From the NCBI GenBank assembly GCA_023105745.1, contig JALGQZ010000001.1, forward strand, positions 49,475,662-49,539,661: 64,000 bases of DNA. The letters run 5' to 3'. The notes under the pieces were generated by a model. That model was not told where the DNA came from. It worked only from the letters and a program-made list of their open reading frames with translations, and did no database searches. Both the position numbers and the translations under genes were made by a program. Below are positions 10,736-23,711 of this stretch, piece by piece (within the stretch, counting starts at the first letter, position 1; every line of letters starts with the position of its first letter). The DNA is from Austropuccinia psidii (taxonomy: Eukaryota > Basidiomycota > Pucciniomycetes > Pucciniales > Sphaerophragmiaceae).

Positions 10736-12463
10736 AAGACTTCATCACACCAAAAATTACTTTTGGACCATGTGGAAAACAGTGATGAAGCAAGAATGCA
10801 TCTGAAAGATGAAAATCAAAGTGAAATAAGGCTTATTACTGAAAAAATGGATAAAATTAATGAGGCTAACTTAAATATGCCAAAGTTATCAACACCATTT
10901 TCTCACATAAGAAGCCCTGTTAAACCAAAAGAGGAATTAAAAAATCCATTCATAACAGACTTGAGTCATCAAGACAATAGCCAAGTCTTAATGAAGGAAG
11001 AACCTCAATTGAAAGAATGGCCAACAATCACAGGAGAAGGTGAATATGACCACATGTCATTTATCAAAACAATTGACATGCTACAAGAAGATTATTCCAT
11101 ACCAGATGAATTAATGACTGCAAGATTACATTCATTGTTTGAGAAATCTGCAAAAAGATGGTATTATGGCATAAGGCAAACAAATGGCAAAAATACCTGG
11201 TCTTGGTGGAAACAAGAAATAATCACCAAAAGGGCTAATGATTCCTGGAGGTACAAAATAGAAAATGCATTTGAAAATTCTTTCTTTGACCCAGACAAAG
11301 ACAAACCTTTAACTTGGTTCTTGAAACAAGCTGAAAGACTTAATGCATTGTACCCACAAATGTCACAAAAAATGGTGCATATGAAAATACTCAAGAAATG
11401 TGGAGGAGAGCTAGAACATGCCCTAAGAAGCAGGTCTATAGAACCATGCTCCACAGAAGAGTATATTAATGCACTAGAAGACATAGTGACAAGAACAAAA
11501 ATTGGCAGGACTTGGAAGAAATTGGACATTAAAAGCTCAAATAAACCATTTATCAAAAAATATAAATCAAAAGAATCCTTCAAGCCCAATACATCCAACA
11601 ATAATGAGCAAAGAAAATGCCATAAATGTGGAGGTATTGGACACTTAGCCAATAATTGCCTTAAAAGGGCAAAGATTAATGAAATTGTGGAAACAGAGAA
11701 CCACAATGACAAAGAAGAAGAATCTGACTCTAAAAAAGAGACAGAAGAGTCAGAAAGTTCTGAAAGTGATGAAATCAATATAATTAATGCACAAATTAAT
11801 AATATTGATATAATTTATGAAGTACTTGATGTTAACTCAAACTTACCACAAGTTGGGGCATCTGACACAAACCTGACAAACATACAAGATGCCAAAATGT
11901 ATAGGACCAAGCCTGCAAGAGGAATGGGATATACAGCTGGAAAATCAAGTATAAGTATTGTCATGGTTGATAACCAAGAAGGAAAAGTTAACTTAGATAC
12001 AGGAGCATATTGCACCTGTGTTGGTAAAAGTTACTTAAAAACCATTGTCCCAGATTGGAAAGAAAAACTTATGCCAATACAAGGTGTCAAATTTTTTAGT
12101 GCAAGTGAGTGCATGAAGCCCCTTGGAATAATTGATTTAACACTAATTTTTCCTCATCCCTCACAATGTGTCAGAATCAAAGTAGAGTTTGTAGTAATGG
12201 GCAACTGTACTAGTAATCACTTGATACTTGGGAATGACTACTTATCAATTTATGGTATAGATATCTCTAACCAAAAGGATAGATATTTTACCATAGGAGA
12301 CAACAAAAGACAAAATTTTGGCTTCTTAAATAACAAAAAACAAACCACAGTTATTAAGAATGAAGAAAATATTCTAGAAAAGGAACTTTTTATATCTGAA
12401 CAACTTAAAGAGGCAGAATTCAATCAAGAATTAACAGAAAAAATGAAAGAAAATTTTTTTTGA
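10736..12463 (+). pseudogene. Element 2 Gag (capsid, zinc knuckle) and protease
   Basis: Continuous frame for 566 residues from a Met at 10763. It holds a Gag capsid-like domain (LKEWP.I.GEGEYDH... onward), a CCHC zinc knuckle CHKCGGIGHLANNC at 11618-11659, an acidic Ser/Glu linker, and a retropepsin-like protease with DTG at 11996-12004 and the later ILGNDYL. Capsid and knuckle would package the element RNA; the protease would cut the polyprotein. The frame is broken at an eight-T run (12454-12461): one base fewer would join it to the reverse transcriptase as in element 3. A stop at 10733 separates it from the Gag N-terminus. Confidence 0.8.
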
Positions 12464-13366
12464 CCTCTTATTTAAGTACAAAAATGCCTTTGCAACTGAC
12501 AAAGAGCCACTAGGTGCCATAATTGGACATGAAGTGGATATAATTCTTAATGTGGAAAGACCTTTCCCACCTTTACTAAGGAGACCTGCTTACCCAGCTA
12601 GCCCAAAGGCTAGAGAAGCCTTAGAGGTACACATTAAAGAATTAATGGACCTTGGAGTATTAAGAAAGGTAGGACATAATGAACAGGTAGAAGTCACTAC
12701 ACCTGTCATTATAAATTGGCATAATGGAAAATCAAGGATGGTAGGAGACTTCAGAGCCCTGAACACCTATACCGTTCCAGACAGGTATCCAATACCCAGG
12801 ATCCATGAGACATTGACACAATTGTCACAAGCTAAGTTCATCACAGCCATGGATGCCTTAAAGGGTTTTCATCAAAATGTCTTAACAGACAATGCCAAAA
12901 AACTACTGAGGATAATAGTCCACTGTGGAATTTTTGAATACTCAAGAATGCCATTTGGCATAAACAATGCACCTTCCCATTATCAAAGAATGTTGAATAC
13001 CATATTTCCTGAAGAATTATCAGAAGGATGGTTAATTATCTATATTGATGATATCATAGTTTGCTCAGAAACTTGGGAAAATCACCTTACAAGATTAGAA
13101 AGGGTACTACAAAAAATAGTCCAAGTGAATATGAAAATTTCCTTGAAAAAGTGTCATTTTGCATACAGTGAATTAAAAGCACTAGGACATGTTGTATCTG
13201 GACTTAGTCTAGGCATAGACAAGAATGAAGTAGCAGCAGTACTACTTAAGCCAATGCCTCAAACCAAAAAGGAAATGCAATCATTTCTAGGATTTGCTGG
13301 TTACTATAGACAGCATAGAAAGGACTTTGCAAAAATTGCTAAATCCTTGTATAAGCTATGTGACTA
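12464..13366 (+). pseudogene. Element 2 reverse transcriptase
   Basis: Ty3/gypsy reverse transcriptase with the expected order: [58 protein letters not shown], and the catalytic YIDD within [11 protein letters not shown] near 13040. It stays in one frame from about 12471 to the TAA at 13364-13366, which stands where the related element 3 has Lys after CD. Converts element RNA to cDNA in the cytoplasmic particle. Broken upstream by the T-run frameshift and downstream by this stop, so not functional as part of a polyprotein. Confidence 0.85.
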
Positions 13367-13952
13367 ACAAACAGTCTATGAAATGACAGAAGAAAGAGTC
13401 AAGGCATATGAAGAATTGAAAAATTCCTTAACAAATGCCCCATTTCTTCTACTTCCAGATTGGAAACTACCCTTGAAACTTTACATTGATGCTCGTGGAG
13501 AAGGACTGGGTGCTGCACTACACCAGACACAAATTATCAATGATAAACCAGTGGAAGGACCAATTTGCTTTATTTAAAGACAGATAAATCCAACAGAAGA
13601 AAGATGTGGAGAAAGACAAATGGAATGCCTCTGCTTAGTGTGGGCTTTAGGAAAATTACATTACTATTTGGATGGAACAGTATTTGATGTGATTACAGAC
13701 TGTAATGCTGTAAAATATCTATTAAATATGAAAACTCCAAATAGACAAATGCTGAGATGGCAAATTGCTATCCAATAATATAGAGGGAATATGACTATTG
13801 TTCATAAATCTGGAAATATTCATAAAAATGCAGATGGTCTTAGCAGATGGGCTCTAGAAAATACCCCTGACAATCCAGCATGGGTACCACAAGAAGAACA
13901 CCATATAGAAGAAATATGTGTTACAGATATTGGCACAGAACTCTTTAAATAA
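13367..13952 (+). pseudogene. Element 2 RNase H
   Basis: Same frame as the reverse transcriptase. Holds the Ty3-type RNase H marks [13 protein letters not shown] (first Asp near 13488), [18 protein letters not shown] and the terminal NADGLSRW. Stops interrupt it at about 13575, 13777 and 13949. It would remove the RNA strand during cDNA synthesis. Confidence 0.75.
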
Positions 13953-15459
13953 GTTAAAGAAATCTATAAGATAGACAAAAATTGCCATATTTTAAGCCAA
14001 CTTCTAATGAAAGACTGCAAAGAACCATCACTTTCATCAAAACTAGATGAAATATGGAAAAAGGCATATTATGAAGGAAGATTCCTCCTCCTTGATGGAA
14101 TCCTTTACCATAGAACAAAACACACATGTGTAATGGCCTTAACAGATAGAACCCTGATAAACACTATTTTACATGAGTGTCATGATAGTGTTGCAGCTGG
14201 ACACCTTTCAGAAGACAGAACACTAGAGAGGGTGAAAACCTGCTCTTGGTGGCCAAATTGGAAGAAAGATGTTTCAGAATACTTCCAAACCTGTGACAGA
14301 TGAGAAATTTGGAATGATGATCCAAATCCAAGAACCAAAATCCCCTTGGGAAATAGTTCATATGGATTGGGTAACAGCATTACCTCCAGGAGGAGACAGA
14401 AGCTATAATGCATGACTAGTATTTGTTGACAGGTATAGCAAAACTTCCATGTTCCTACCATGTCATAAAGATGACACAGCTATGGACACAGCCACAATGA
14501 TATGGAATAAAGTTATTAGCCATACAGGCTTATTCCAGAATATGATACGTGACAGAGAACCAAAGTTCACTTCAGCATTATGGACAAACCTCCATAACTT
14601 GTTTGGGACAACATTATCATTCTCAACAGCCTACAATCCTCAGACTGATGGCTTAGCAGAAAGAATGATACAGACCTTAGAGGACATGATCAGAAGATTC
14701 TGTGATTATGGGCTAGAATTCAAAGATTCTGATGGTTTTACCCATGATTGGTGTACACTAATACCAGCTCTTGAGCTGGCATATAAAACGTCAAATCATT
14801 CTTCTACTGGCAAAACACCAGCAATGCTAGAAAAAGCTCGGCATCCAAGACTTCCTTATGATACCCTTAAAAAGGACTTAGTGGATATACATCCAACAGC
14901 AAGCATTTTTAAGATAATGCTTGACAAGGCAAGACACCATGCAAACACATGTATGCAAGATTCTTTCAAATATGCAAAAGAAAGATGGGATAAAAGTCAT
15001 AAGCCACCTGATTTCAAGATAGGAGACTTGGTCCTAGTATCAACTCTTAATTTCAATAACATAAAAGGCCCAAACAAATTAAAAGATTCCTTTTCAGGAC
15101 CATTTATGATAAAAGCACTTCATGGACCCAATGCTGTGCAATTGGAACTCACAGGTGAACTAATGAACAAACACCCAACTTTCCCTATAAGTCTGATAAA
15201 ACCTTACAGCTCAAGTGATAAGGAACTATTTCCACTAAGAAATAAGCCCCCACTTTAAATCCCCCCCTTGGAAGAAGGAGAGGAAAAGAAAATAGTAAAA
15301 GTCCTTGAAGAAAGAAGGACAAGAAACAAAAAAGAACGAGAATACCTTGTAAGGTATAGAAATTCAACTCAAGAAGATGAAAGGCTACTTGAGAAAGATA
15401 TAACAAATGCTGATAAACTACTAAGAAGATTCAGACATGAAAGAAAGCCTGAAAAATAG
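13953..15459 (+). pseudogene. Element 2 integrase with chromodomain
   Basis: Zinc-binding part with H.. GHLSEDRT and then CDR, followed by a frame-breaking deletion of about 10 residues at 14301 relative to element 3. The catalytic core in the other frame has MDWVTAL, RDREPKF (Asp kept, neighbours changed) and [12 protein letters not shown], with a stop after SYNA (14412-14414). The C-terminal module has GDLVLV, GPFMI and IKPY. A chromodomain-like tail (REYLVRYRNSTQEDERLLEKDI) lies at 15340-15440 after a TAA at 15256-15258. The chromodomain would direct integration to particular chromatin. Inactive as it stands. Confidence 0.8.
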
Positions 15460-15565
15460 AAAAGTAAAGCATTATTGAGCTTCAAGACTAACAAAGTCTA
15501 TTGAAGAGGTAGGACAGTGGATGATACCCTAATTACACATATCAGATTGTGGTACAATCTTTTTT

Positions 15566-15579
15566 GGTGGTAGGGAATT
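15566..15579 (+). other. Polypurine tract of element 2
   Basis: GGTGGTAGGGAATT immediately before the 3' LTR at 15580. Expected primer for plus-strand cDNA. Confidence 0.6.
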
Positions 15580-17564
15580 TGAACCTTTGAGATATGACCA
15601 CATACCCAAAAAAGGTCACAAGGAATATTTAATATAATTATACATTAAAAATAAGTACCTTAAAACAATAAAAATACCATAAATTGGTACAAATCTTGGT
15701 TTAACTTAAAGGCCAATGAATAAACATGTGAAATAAATTATATCATTGGATTCCCCATGGTGAAATACACATATATCATTTTTATGTCATATCTCTAAAG
15801 TCAATATTTAATAAGTTATAAGAAATAATACCTTATAAAAAACACAAATTCTTATTTATTTCAAACTCAAATGAAAAAAGATGTAAGATAAATGGTACCA
15901 TTGGATTCCCCATAAAAATTCACATATAAAACAATTAAGAAGCTAAGCTTCAAAATCAATACTTAAGGAATTAACCTGAATATACGCACTTTTTTGGTCA
16001 ATGCATATATTCATAGATTTTAGCTAATATCTCTTGAAAGATGCATGATAGAGTGATGAACCAAAAATAAAGTCATCACGTAATTACTGTAGCAATACAG
16101 AAATGAATTTTACTTCACAAGTTATAAACAAGGTTAAAACCTGTAAGGAATTATTGATTAAAATCAACAGAGCTGTTGACCACTTTGTTGTGAAAGTGGT
16201 CCAAAGTTAAATAAAAATAGACAGTTGGATTCTACTAGTTCATGCGTGAAGAATGATGTATTTCTTATTATAATATTCAAGGTATAACCCCTTGAAATCA
16301 TAGTTTGAAGTTAAAAATATTAAATTTCAACAGAAAAGATGAGTTACAAGAAAAATCACCAAAAATAGAGTTTTGATGATGTAATGAAATTCTCTTGGCA
16401 GAATAATAAGGTTATGCGAAGCTATTAGAATTCACTCTCTGAATTGCTGTAGTATGTAAATATTAAAAGTTATTAAGGATCAAAGTTTGAGCTTAATTTG
16501 ATCATTTATGATCCCTCACTGTAGCCTTAAATTAAGTTTAACAGTCATATGAGTGATAGAATTGGTGAATACTATTAGTTTATGATTAAAACTACTAAAA
16601 TCCACAAATTTTGGGTTTCTTCCAAGCCTTTGACATCATCAAACATAGAGTTATAGTGATAACTCTAAATAATGGCGTAATAATGATGTAATATGGTTTG
16701 ATCATGATGTAATCATCACCAAACCTTAAAATATTGATCAATTCCAGTGGATATGATCAGTACACGTCTACTAGAAGCCTGTTGGACTCTAGGAGGGAGG
16801 TATTTACTATAAATATTGCTCTTTTTACTCTGTTTTCCCCTCAGACGCATCAAAAACATTAAATCAATACAATTAAAAAGGTAACATCTTTATTCTTTAC
16901 ATATAAAAACTTTTATATTATCAAAGACCAAAGATCATCTTTTTAAATTCATCAATTTTGACGTGATTAAACCATTTATTTAATTGTTTTTGTTAAAAAT
17001 CTCTCTAAAACCTTATTTCCACATAAAAATCAAGAATATTTGTAATTTCTCTATTTTTTATTGTAAATAAAATTTGTATAAGTTGTATTTACATTATTTG
17101 GCATAAAATATCTCAAAATTATTATATTAAGTATTAAAAGTAGGTTATTTTTTCTTATTATAATAATTTTCTCTTTATTATTCTTTTAATAATTCTTGAA
17201 TTCATATAAATCGTATTTATATTAATTTATAACTTTAATATTGGTAATATTATTGTTATTAATTGTTTTTTATTAATAAAAAACAACTTTTTATGCCTTT
17301 TATTTTTTTTTGTAACAATAATCAAGTGCTATTAAATATATTCATTATTTTATATTAATATATTTATTTTATTATGTTATATTTTATAATATAAATTATA
17401 TTATCATATTTTATTAATAATATAATTATTTTTATGCCATAATTATTATAATTCTTTATTATTATAATTATTTTTATCTTATTTATTTCATTTATAAGGA
17501 CATTCACAGTACAATAAGTAAAATGTTAGTATTTTTACTTATTGTTTCATAGTCAAACCTTACA
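15580..17564 (+). mobile_element. LTR family C, 3' LTR of element 2
   Basis: Begins TGAACCTTTGAGATATG, ends ACCTTACA, then target duplication CAATT. It has a 9-bp inverted repeat GACCACTTT/AAAGTGGTC at 16178-16201 and a TATA box at 16806-16815. Its first half is much more diverged from the 5' LTR than its second half. Confidence 0.85.
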
Positions 17565-17733
17565 CAATTAATCAATTGAAAAAGGTTTTTCAAAGGAGAA
17601 ATGAAAAATAAAGCCTCACTTACAATATAAAAGTTTTATTTTTCATTAATTTTTGAAATTTTTGATATAAGAAAAAAGATTAAAAAAGTAAAAAATTATG
17701 TCACAGCCAAAATATCATGGCTAGGCCCCTAAA

Positions 17734-20700
17734 TGTAAGATGTGGCTATGAAACTTTGATTAAAAACCAATTCCTTTCCCTGTCCTCAAAATTTGTCTAA
17801 GGTACAATTCAATTCAACTGAGTAAAGCTTAAGAGTTTTAAGAGAAAACACACCAAATTCATTCTTTTTAACTTTATTAGTATAAAAAAATAATATCCTA
17901 AAGATCCATTGTTTTACCAACAATAAAAATTATTTAAAAATACTCTACAAGAATTATTTAAGGCTACAAAAGAAATTTATTCAAGAGCAATCTCAATTGG
18001 AATTAATTGCGCACAGAACTGCACAAAACGAATATAATAACAGAGTCTTAAAAACTTCTATTAAAGAGAAAACATGCCCAAAAGTGACAAGAGTGAATTT
18101 GGAAACAAAGTAACAAAGTTAACAGTAATGAAAGATGCTTTAATTCACTTATGCAGTGGTTAAAGGGTAAAAATGATTATAAGAGTAACAGAAAATGATT
18201 TAATTAATTTTTTAATGTCGTAAAAGGCTTAAATATATTTGGAATCTTCTATTGATTGGTTTAACAGTGTTCGAACAAATTATAAAAGGAAAATATTCTA
18301 AAAACAAGAGAGAAGTGGGGCAAAAAAGACATTGGTTGATAGCCACCAATTTTCATAATCAAAAAGTAAAATTTACTCTTTTCAGTTGTGAAAAACACTC
18401 TGAAAACAGAAATGCAAATTATGCAATCATTGAACCTGGTTTGGTCCAAAACAGAGCTGGTTTTGGCCAGTGTTTTCTATTTTCAGACATTTCAGACTCT
18501 TAAGTCAGCAATTTCTATAGTAATAACTTGTTTCAAGCCTAAAGACATTTCAGAATGCATTTGAGAGATTTCTAAACCAGTTAAAGATGTTTTTACTAAG
18601 ATTTTTTTGACTTAAGGGTAGTTTTACCCCCTTGGCAACAGCCAAAACTGAACTGGTTGGTATCAAAACATTATAATCAATGAAGTAAAAGACCCTGTGA
18701 ATAAATTCTAGGCAAAAGGTGATGAAACTTTGCATTAATGTTGAAAACCCACCCCTTTCAACAAAGAATATGGGGGAGTCTGGCTGTCACGGGGGCTCTT
18801 ATGGAAGCAAGAGTGGCCTGGCACTCAGGAATCAAGAACTCACTTGGAGGGCTCCACAATATTAAAGAATTAAGAAGAATATATTTCTTTAAGGAAGAAT
18901 AAAATTAAAGGAAAGTATGCCAAAAGAATAAAAGAAAAGGAATCCAATGGCCAGGTTAATAAGAAATCAAAAAGCCAAAGAGCCAACCAAATGAATCCTC
19001 AATTCACTTTTTCAACCTTCCAGAAAGAACAATGGAATTAGTAAAGGATATGACCACCAATATCCAATGACAGGCAAAGAAGAAAAGGTGAAAATTACTT
19101 GCTTATGATTATTAGTATTCACTTTAATAAGGTAAAAGAAAATAAGGATAAAAATAATTCCAATATATTAATTAACTGGGGAGAAAGTCCCAGGTGATGA
19201 AAGGTGGCCAGTATATGTGAAAAGCTGAAAGGCTGATCCTGGAAGGTGAATAATCTGGCTGTATTGTCTTCATTGGTCCAATAAAGTTCTGGCCATCTTT
19301 AGAATTGAACTGTGTGACTGAATTCCCACAGTGGAATATGAATTGACCCAAATGGGGAAAGCCCATTTAGGATGCTTGATTACTACATGTATGGACCAAT
19401 TGAGTTGTCCAAGGTATTCTGACTACTTGATTCCTTGAAAATAATTGAAATGATTGATAACCTCTGAGAATCGCCCTTAACATATTCCTGATGAGAATTG
19501 ACAACCCAACTCCTGCAGGGCCAGGTGGTTGGGGTCCTCAAATGGTATTCTGGTAGCCTCCAGGGAATTTCCTGACTGAATATCTGAAAACATCCTCCTT
19601 CAAATTGGTGATTTGATGGGTAATTGATTTGGAATCACTTAATTTGTTCCTGAAAATGTCAATATTGGATTTCTAAGCAAAAATGATGCATAATGGTATA
19701 TTATACCACATATGCACCACTCCTGGGTCCTTGGGTATGGAGTGCATTGAAGAAGGGAAAGTCTTCCCCTTAAATTGAGGGGAATCCTTGCTGGGAGCTT
19801 AACTGGTGGCCTCTGGTGGTTGCCAGAGGCCATGGACTGAATTTTGGCCAATTTTGGGATCCTGAGATGGTTTTGGCCATTTTGAGTTGGTTGGGTTCTG
19901 GGGCCAAAACTGGCTCAGGTAGGCCCACTTGTGGTTTGGGACCCACCTGGAATTGGGGGCTGATGAGCTGCCCCCTTGGCCCCTTTTGGCCTCATTGGAA
20001 TTGGGCCAAAAGGGGCCTAATGGTCTCATGGACCACAGACCGTGGGCTGTGGATTACAGCCCACCCGCCCCCCCTAATATAAAGGGTTGGGCCAAGGGCC
20101 CTGGTGGTGGCTGGAGGGTCCATAGGCCCCTGGAAGACTGAAAGGACCCCCCAGGCCCAAAAACAAGGATAATGGCCTGGGGGTTGTTGAGGGGAAGAAT
20201 TAGCCAATAAGGCCAATGAGGGCAGTATATGGCCAGTGGAAGGGTGTTATGGCCAAGAGGCCATGGAGCACCTACAGGGTACAATTGGCCATCAACATAT
20301 TTTATGGCCAATTGACCATAAGTTGGGTTCAGGTTATAATTTCCACAACACCCATTGAGGGGGGTGATTATCCATGGTTGTGACACTGGCACCCTTGCAG
20401 CCAACATTCCATTCCCCCCCAGAGTTTATCTTTACAATTTATTTTTTCTTTAATTTTTTGTCATATATTACACTTTTAATTTGAATATTTAATTCAATTG
20501 ATTTTTCATAGTACAAAACTGTAAAAATTGATACCTCACATTTAAATGAAAGTTCACTTACTTAATACATGCACACATTTTGACATTTCGATTGAAAATA
20601 CTTCAATTCCTCATAACTACTAAGCTACACACCACACCTAAATTTTAACAGGAAAAATTGATTTTCAACACCCTATGTGGCATGAATTTAATAAAGGTTT

Positions 20701-21072
20701 TGAGTATTTTCAATTTTCATACATAAAATACTAAAAACTTAAGTTAAGCTTATTTAGAGTTGAGTTACAAAAATTACACCCAGAGGTGACCCCACTTTAT
20801 TTTTTATGAGGAATGCAATAGTGTGATAATTTCTTTATGTTTATTTATTTGATAAAAAGCTATAATATACTTTATATAAAGTTTTACCACAAATATTTTA
20901 ATTTCATAATTTTTATTAAAAGTTCATTTAATTTTTACAAGTAAAAATGTATTTTCATAATTCCAAATTTTATTGTAATTTTATTTTTAAATTATAATTA
21001 AATTTTGATTTTTAAATATAAATTTGTATTTATATTTCAATTTTTTGTTTTAAAATACCTCTAAGGCTCAAA
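17734..21072 (-). mobile_element. LTR family A, 5' LTR of A' (split)
   Basis: Two pieces, 17734-18784 and 20391-21072, align in order with the LTRs of element 3 (from TGTAAGATGTGG to CCTCTAAGGCTCA). The break holds the solo B LTR. The TATA box seen in element 3 has decayed here. No coding content; the frames at 18252-18503 and 18550-18735 are not coding. Confidence 0.75.
18785..20385 (-). mobile_element. Solo LTR, family B, inside A' LTR
   Basis: Runs from TGTCACGGGGGC to TTGTGACA on the forward strand, with a perfect target duplication CTGGC (18780-18784 and 20386-20390). Orientation is opposite to the B LTR at 4427. It includes the family hairpin and TTAATTAA block (about 19168-19193) and a more GC-rich stretch at 19800-20200. 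The overlapping short frames on both strands there are composition artefacts. Confidence 0.85.
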
Positions 21073-21077
21073 TCCTC

Positions 21078-21772
21078 ACTAAAGTTTTAAGAGGATCTCA
21101 TCACATCATCAAAGCTGTATTTTTGATGATATTTCTTGTAATTTATTTTTTCTGTCAAAATTTGCTATTTTGGACTTTAAATCATGATTTAATAGGGTTA
21201 TAACTTTAATCTAATGATAAAAACTAAATCATTCTGCATTTATGAACTAGTTGATTTGTAGTATCTACTTTTTTTAAATCTCTGACCACTTTAAATTTTA
21301 AGTGGTCAACTGGTATTGCTTGTTTGACCAATTTATTTTATTATGATTAACCTTGTTTATATACTTCCAAATAAGTATTATAAAATTTTTCTCAAAGGTA
21401 TGTTGTGTTGAAATTGATTTTTATCATTTCTTTATCACAATTATTTTAAAAAATATGAGCTGAAACCCATGAATATATGCACTGTGCATGAAAGTTCATA
21501 TATCCAGGTATCTTAGTAAGTATTGGTCTTACAGATATTAAATAAAATAGTCAAATATGCGCTTTTGGATTTCAGGTCTGATGGCTTAATTAATTCTACA
21601 TGTTTACTCATTGAGTTCTGTGATAATGGAGAATTTATGTGTTTTTATGGCATTTTTACTTATTTGAATTCTTTTTAAGATTTCAAATTTAATTCTTATT
21701 ACCAACAAATTCTTTAATATTGTTTCTGAGCCTTTTGGTTATTTTTTTATGTCCCAAAATCCTTCAAATAGA
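21078..21772 (-). mobile_element. LTR family C fragment
   Basis: Decayed, reverse-oriented part of a C LTR. Recognisable blocks include the complement of ATCATCAAAAATAGAG, the ATATGCACT...CATATATCC block, and the complement of the LTR start near 21735-21772. The U5 end is missing. Confidence 0.55.
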
Positions 21773-22724
21773 TGGAACTCTTGGATAATCCAAGTTGAAG
21801 ACTGCATATTATAGGTATTTAGTTGTAAATAAAGATTCCAGATGAGATGTAAAGTTTAAATTTGATGATTGGAAAAATATAAAACCTTAAAAGCTTGATC
21901 TCTTATTATTGGTTTGTGATAATAATAATAACTTCTGAAAGCAGAAAGTTTCATTTTTCAGAAGATCAAATTTACAGACCAACTTTCTCAGTTATTGTTT
22001 ATGTATTTGTGGCCTTCTTGTACTTCATTTGGTTTAATTAAGGTTAAATATGTGTATTTTACTATTCTCTTGGATATTTATAGTATGATTTTGAGTTTCA
22101 TACTTGTTACCTGTATTTAAGTAACAGGCTGGCCAAGTTATAAAACAATAAATAAATACATTTGGAAATCACTTCATTAAGGTAAACAGAAAAAGCACAA
22201 AATTAAGAATTAAATTCATTTCAGAAATTAATATATACTCAAATTGATTGGGAAAAGGTTTCAATACTGAATTTATCTTGAGCTTATATATAGTGTATAA
22301 TCACAAGGAGCATGTCACTGTAATATTATTTCAAGAGATATTTGTGGGAGGCACATTAACTCATTCAGTATTTAAAAAGAATATCTCACTTATGGAAGTA
22401 AAATTGAAAGCTTTTGCGTGCATATTTAGTTGATAAACTGTGAAAGAAACCTGCATATGTTATTAGACAACTGCATTAATTGTAAAAATTCTTTTCTTTT
22501 CCAAATAAAACAATTACAAACCTTCTTTAGTGATCAAACACCCTAACACTGGAACAAATAATATGTGAGTTATTCTCAAGTCCCTTACATCAATTAACCT
22601 ATGGGAGTTCAGTTGGTATGGGTGAATTTCATATGATTGCAGAACTTTTTCACAAGTTTTAGAATTAATATAGCTTAAAAGAATTAACAAATAATTTATA
22701 TCAGACTGCACCTTATTTCAATAT
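21773..22724. other. No recognisable feature
   Basis: AT-rich sequence without a convincing reading frame, RNA gene or match to the repeat families of this window. The short frames at 22248-22433 and 22514-22711 have no family features. Confidence 0.4.
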
Positions 22725-23711
22725 TCTATATATATACATTAAGAATTCCCAAATCTCACTTCCTCGTGAAGCTTTTACATGTCTTCAATGTATTCATACC
22801 ATGTTTTATTGATAATTGAAATTTCCTCAATATGTCATTTTCTATAATCACACAAAATTTTTAAAATCATCAAAAAGCAAATTTTTTTTAAAAAAAAGTA
22901 TCTCATTATAAAAAAACTTCTTTCTTTCTTTTTTATTGATCTTGTAAATAAATCAAAGCTGCTATTTAATTTATTAAATCCATAAAACATTTTTAGAATG
23001 AAACTTTTCTAGAAGCTATGTCTTACCCACCACTTTTGGAAGGGCTTAGTGGTCTTAGAGAATTTTACTTGATATTTTGAGGCTTCAAAAAATGTATAGT
23101 ATTAATGAATGATAGCACTTATTGATAGAAAATCAAAACAGAATTACAGCAACTTTGAGATGATACCTTTCTGAAGCTCAAAATATTCTATTTCTGTTTG
23201 AACTGTTTGGAACAGTTTCCCAAAAAATGATTTTTGCTACTTTTCGAAGAAGTTTTTGAGAATTTCTTTGACATTTTAAGTTCCTCTTCCAGTTTACAAA
23301 AACACCATCAATAATTGAAATAAAATAGAGGCACTATGTGAGAAAAGATGAAAGGGAAATAAGGCTGGTAAGACAATTCAAAGATTGAATTTGAGGAAAT
23401 TATTACTCTCTGATGGAATTTTAGATCCTTTATTCCTTATATTTGTTATTACATTCCCCTAAACCCATTTTATGATCAATTTTTTCAAAGGTCATTTCCA
23501 TGGTTTTTTTTGGAAACAGAAGGTTTTTTATTTGTGTGCTTTTTTGAAATCTATGTTTCCTAAAAAACAATTTGAATATTTCTAATTTTAATGAGTTTTA
23601 ATATTCAAAGGAGAGAATTCAATTAGTATTAGAAACATTACATTACAAATGAGAATTCTATTAGTAGAAAACATTTTTAATCAAGAATTATTAATTTCTT
23701 ACCCAAAGACC
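22725..23711 (+). repeat. Segmental duplication, copy 1 part a
   Basis: Aligns in the same orientation with about 41512-42215; shared blocks include GTCTTCAATG.ATTCA..., TGTTTTATTGA.AATTG.AATT, and the stretch about lipid-like AT runs around 23420-23640 versus 41930-42180. The copies have diverged substantially with indels. It continues after the B LTR insertion at 28543. Confidence 0.6.

Larger units (their letters stand above)
6961..17564 (+). mobile_element. Element 2, complete but broken Ty3/gypsy chromovirus
   Basis: Full LTR element of 10.6 kb with LTRs 6961-8943 and 15580-17564, primer-binding site 8946-8965, polypurine tract 15566-15579 and a perfect 5-bp target duplication CAATT (6956-6960 and 17565-17569). 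The order is ORF1, Gag, protease, reverse transcriptase, RNase H, integrase, chromodomain. Frameshifts and stops in Pol make it non-autonomous. It is inserted in the leader of A', whose sequence continues on both sides. Confidence 0.9.
6290..21072 (-). mobile_element. Element A', old family-A element, nested and truncated
   Basis: Minus-strand relative of element 3. Pieces in reading order: LTR (21072-20391 and 18784-17734), mutated primer-binding site (17731-17712, TGG changed to TAG), leader (17733-17570, continuing at 6955), and the start of the coding region (6720-6290). It is split by complete element 2 (6961-17564) and, in its LTR, by a solo B LTR (18785-20385). The coding part stops at about 6290 against the plus-strand RT remnant, so the body and 3' LTR are lost. 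Confidence 0.75.

Noticed and set aside
13383..13577. Separate small gene for the RNase H frame in element 2
   Set aside because: It is in frame with the reverse transcriptase and only separated by a stop; it is part of the broken polyprotein.
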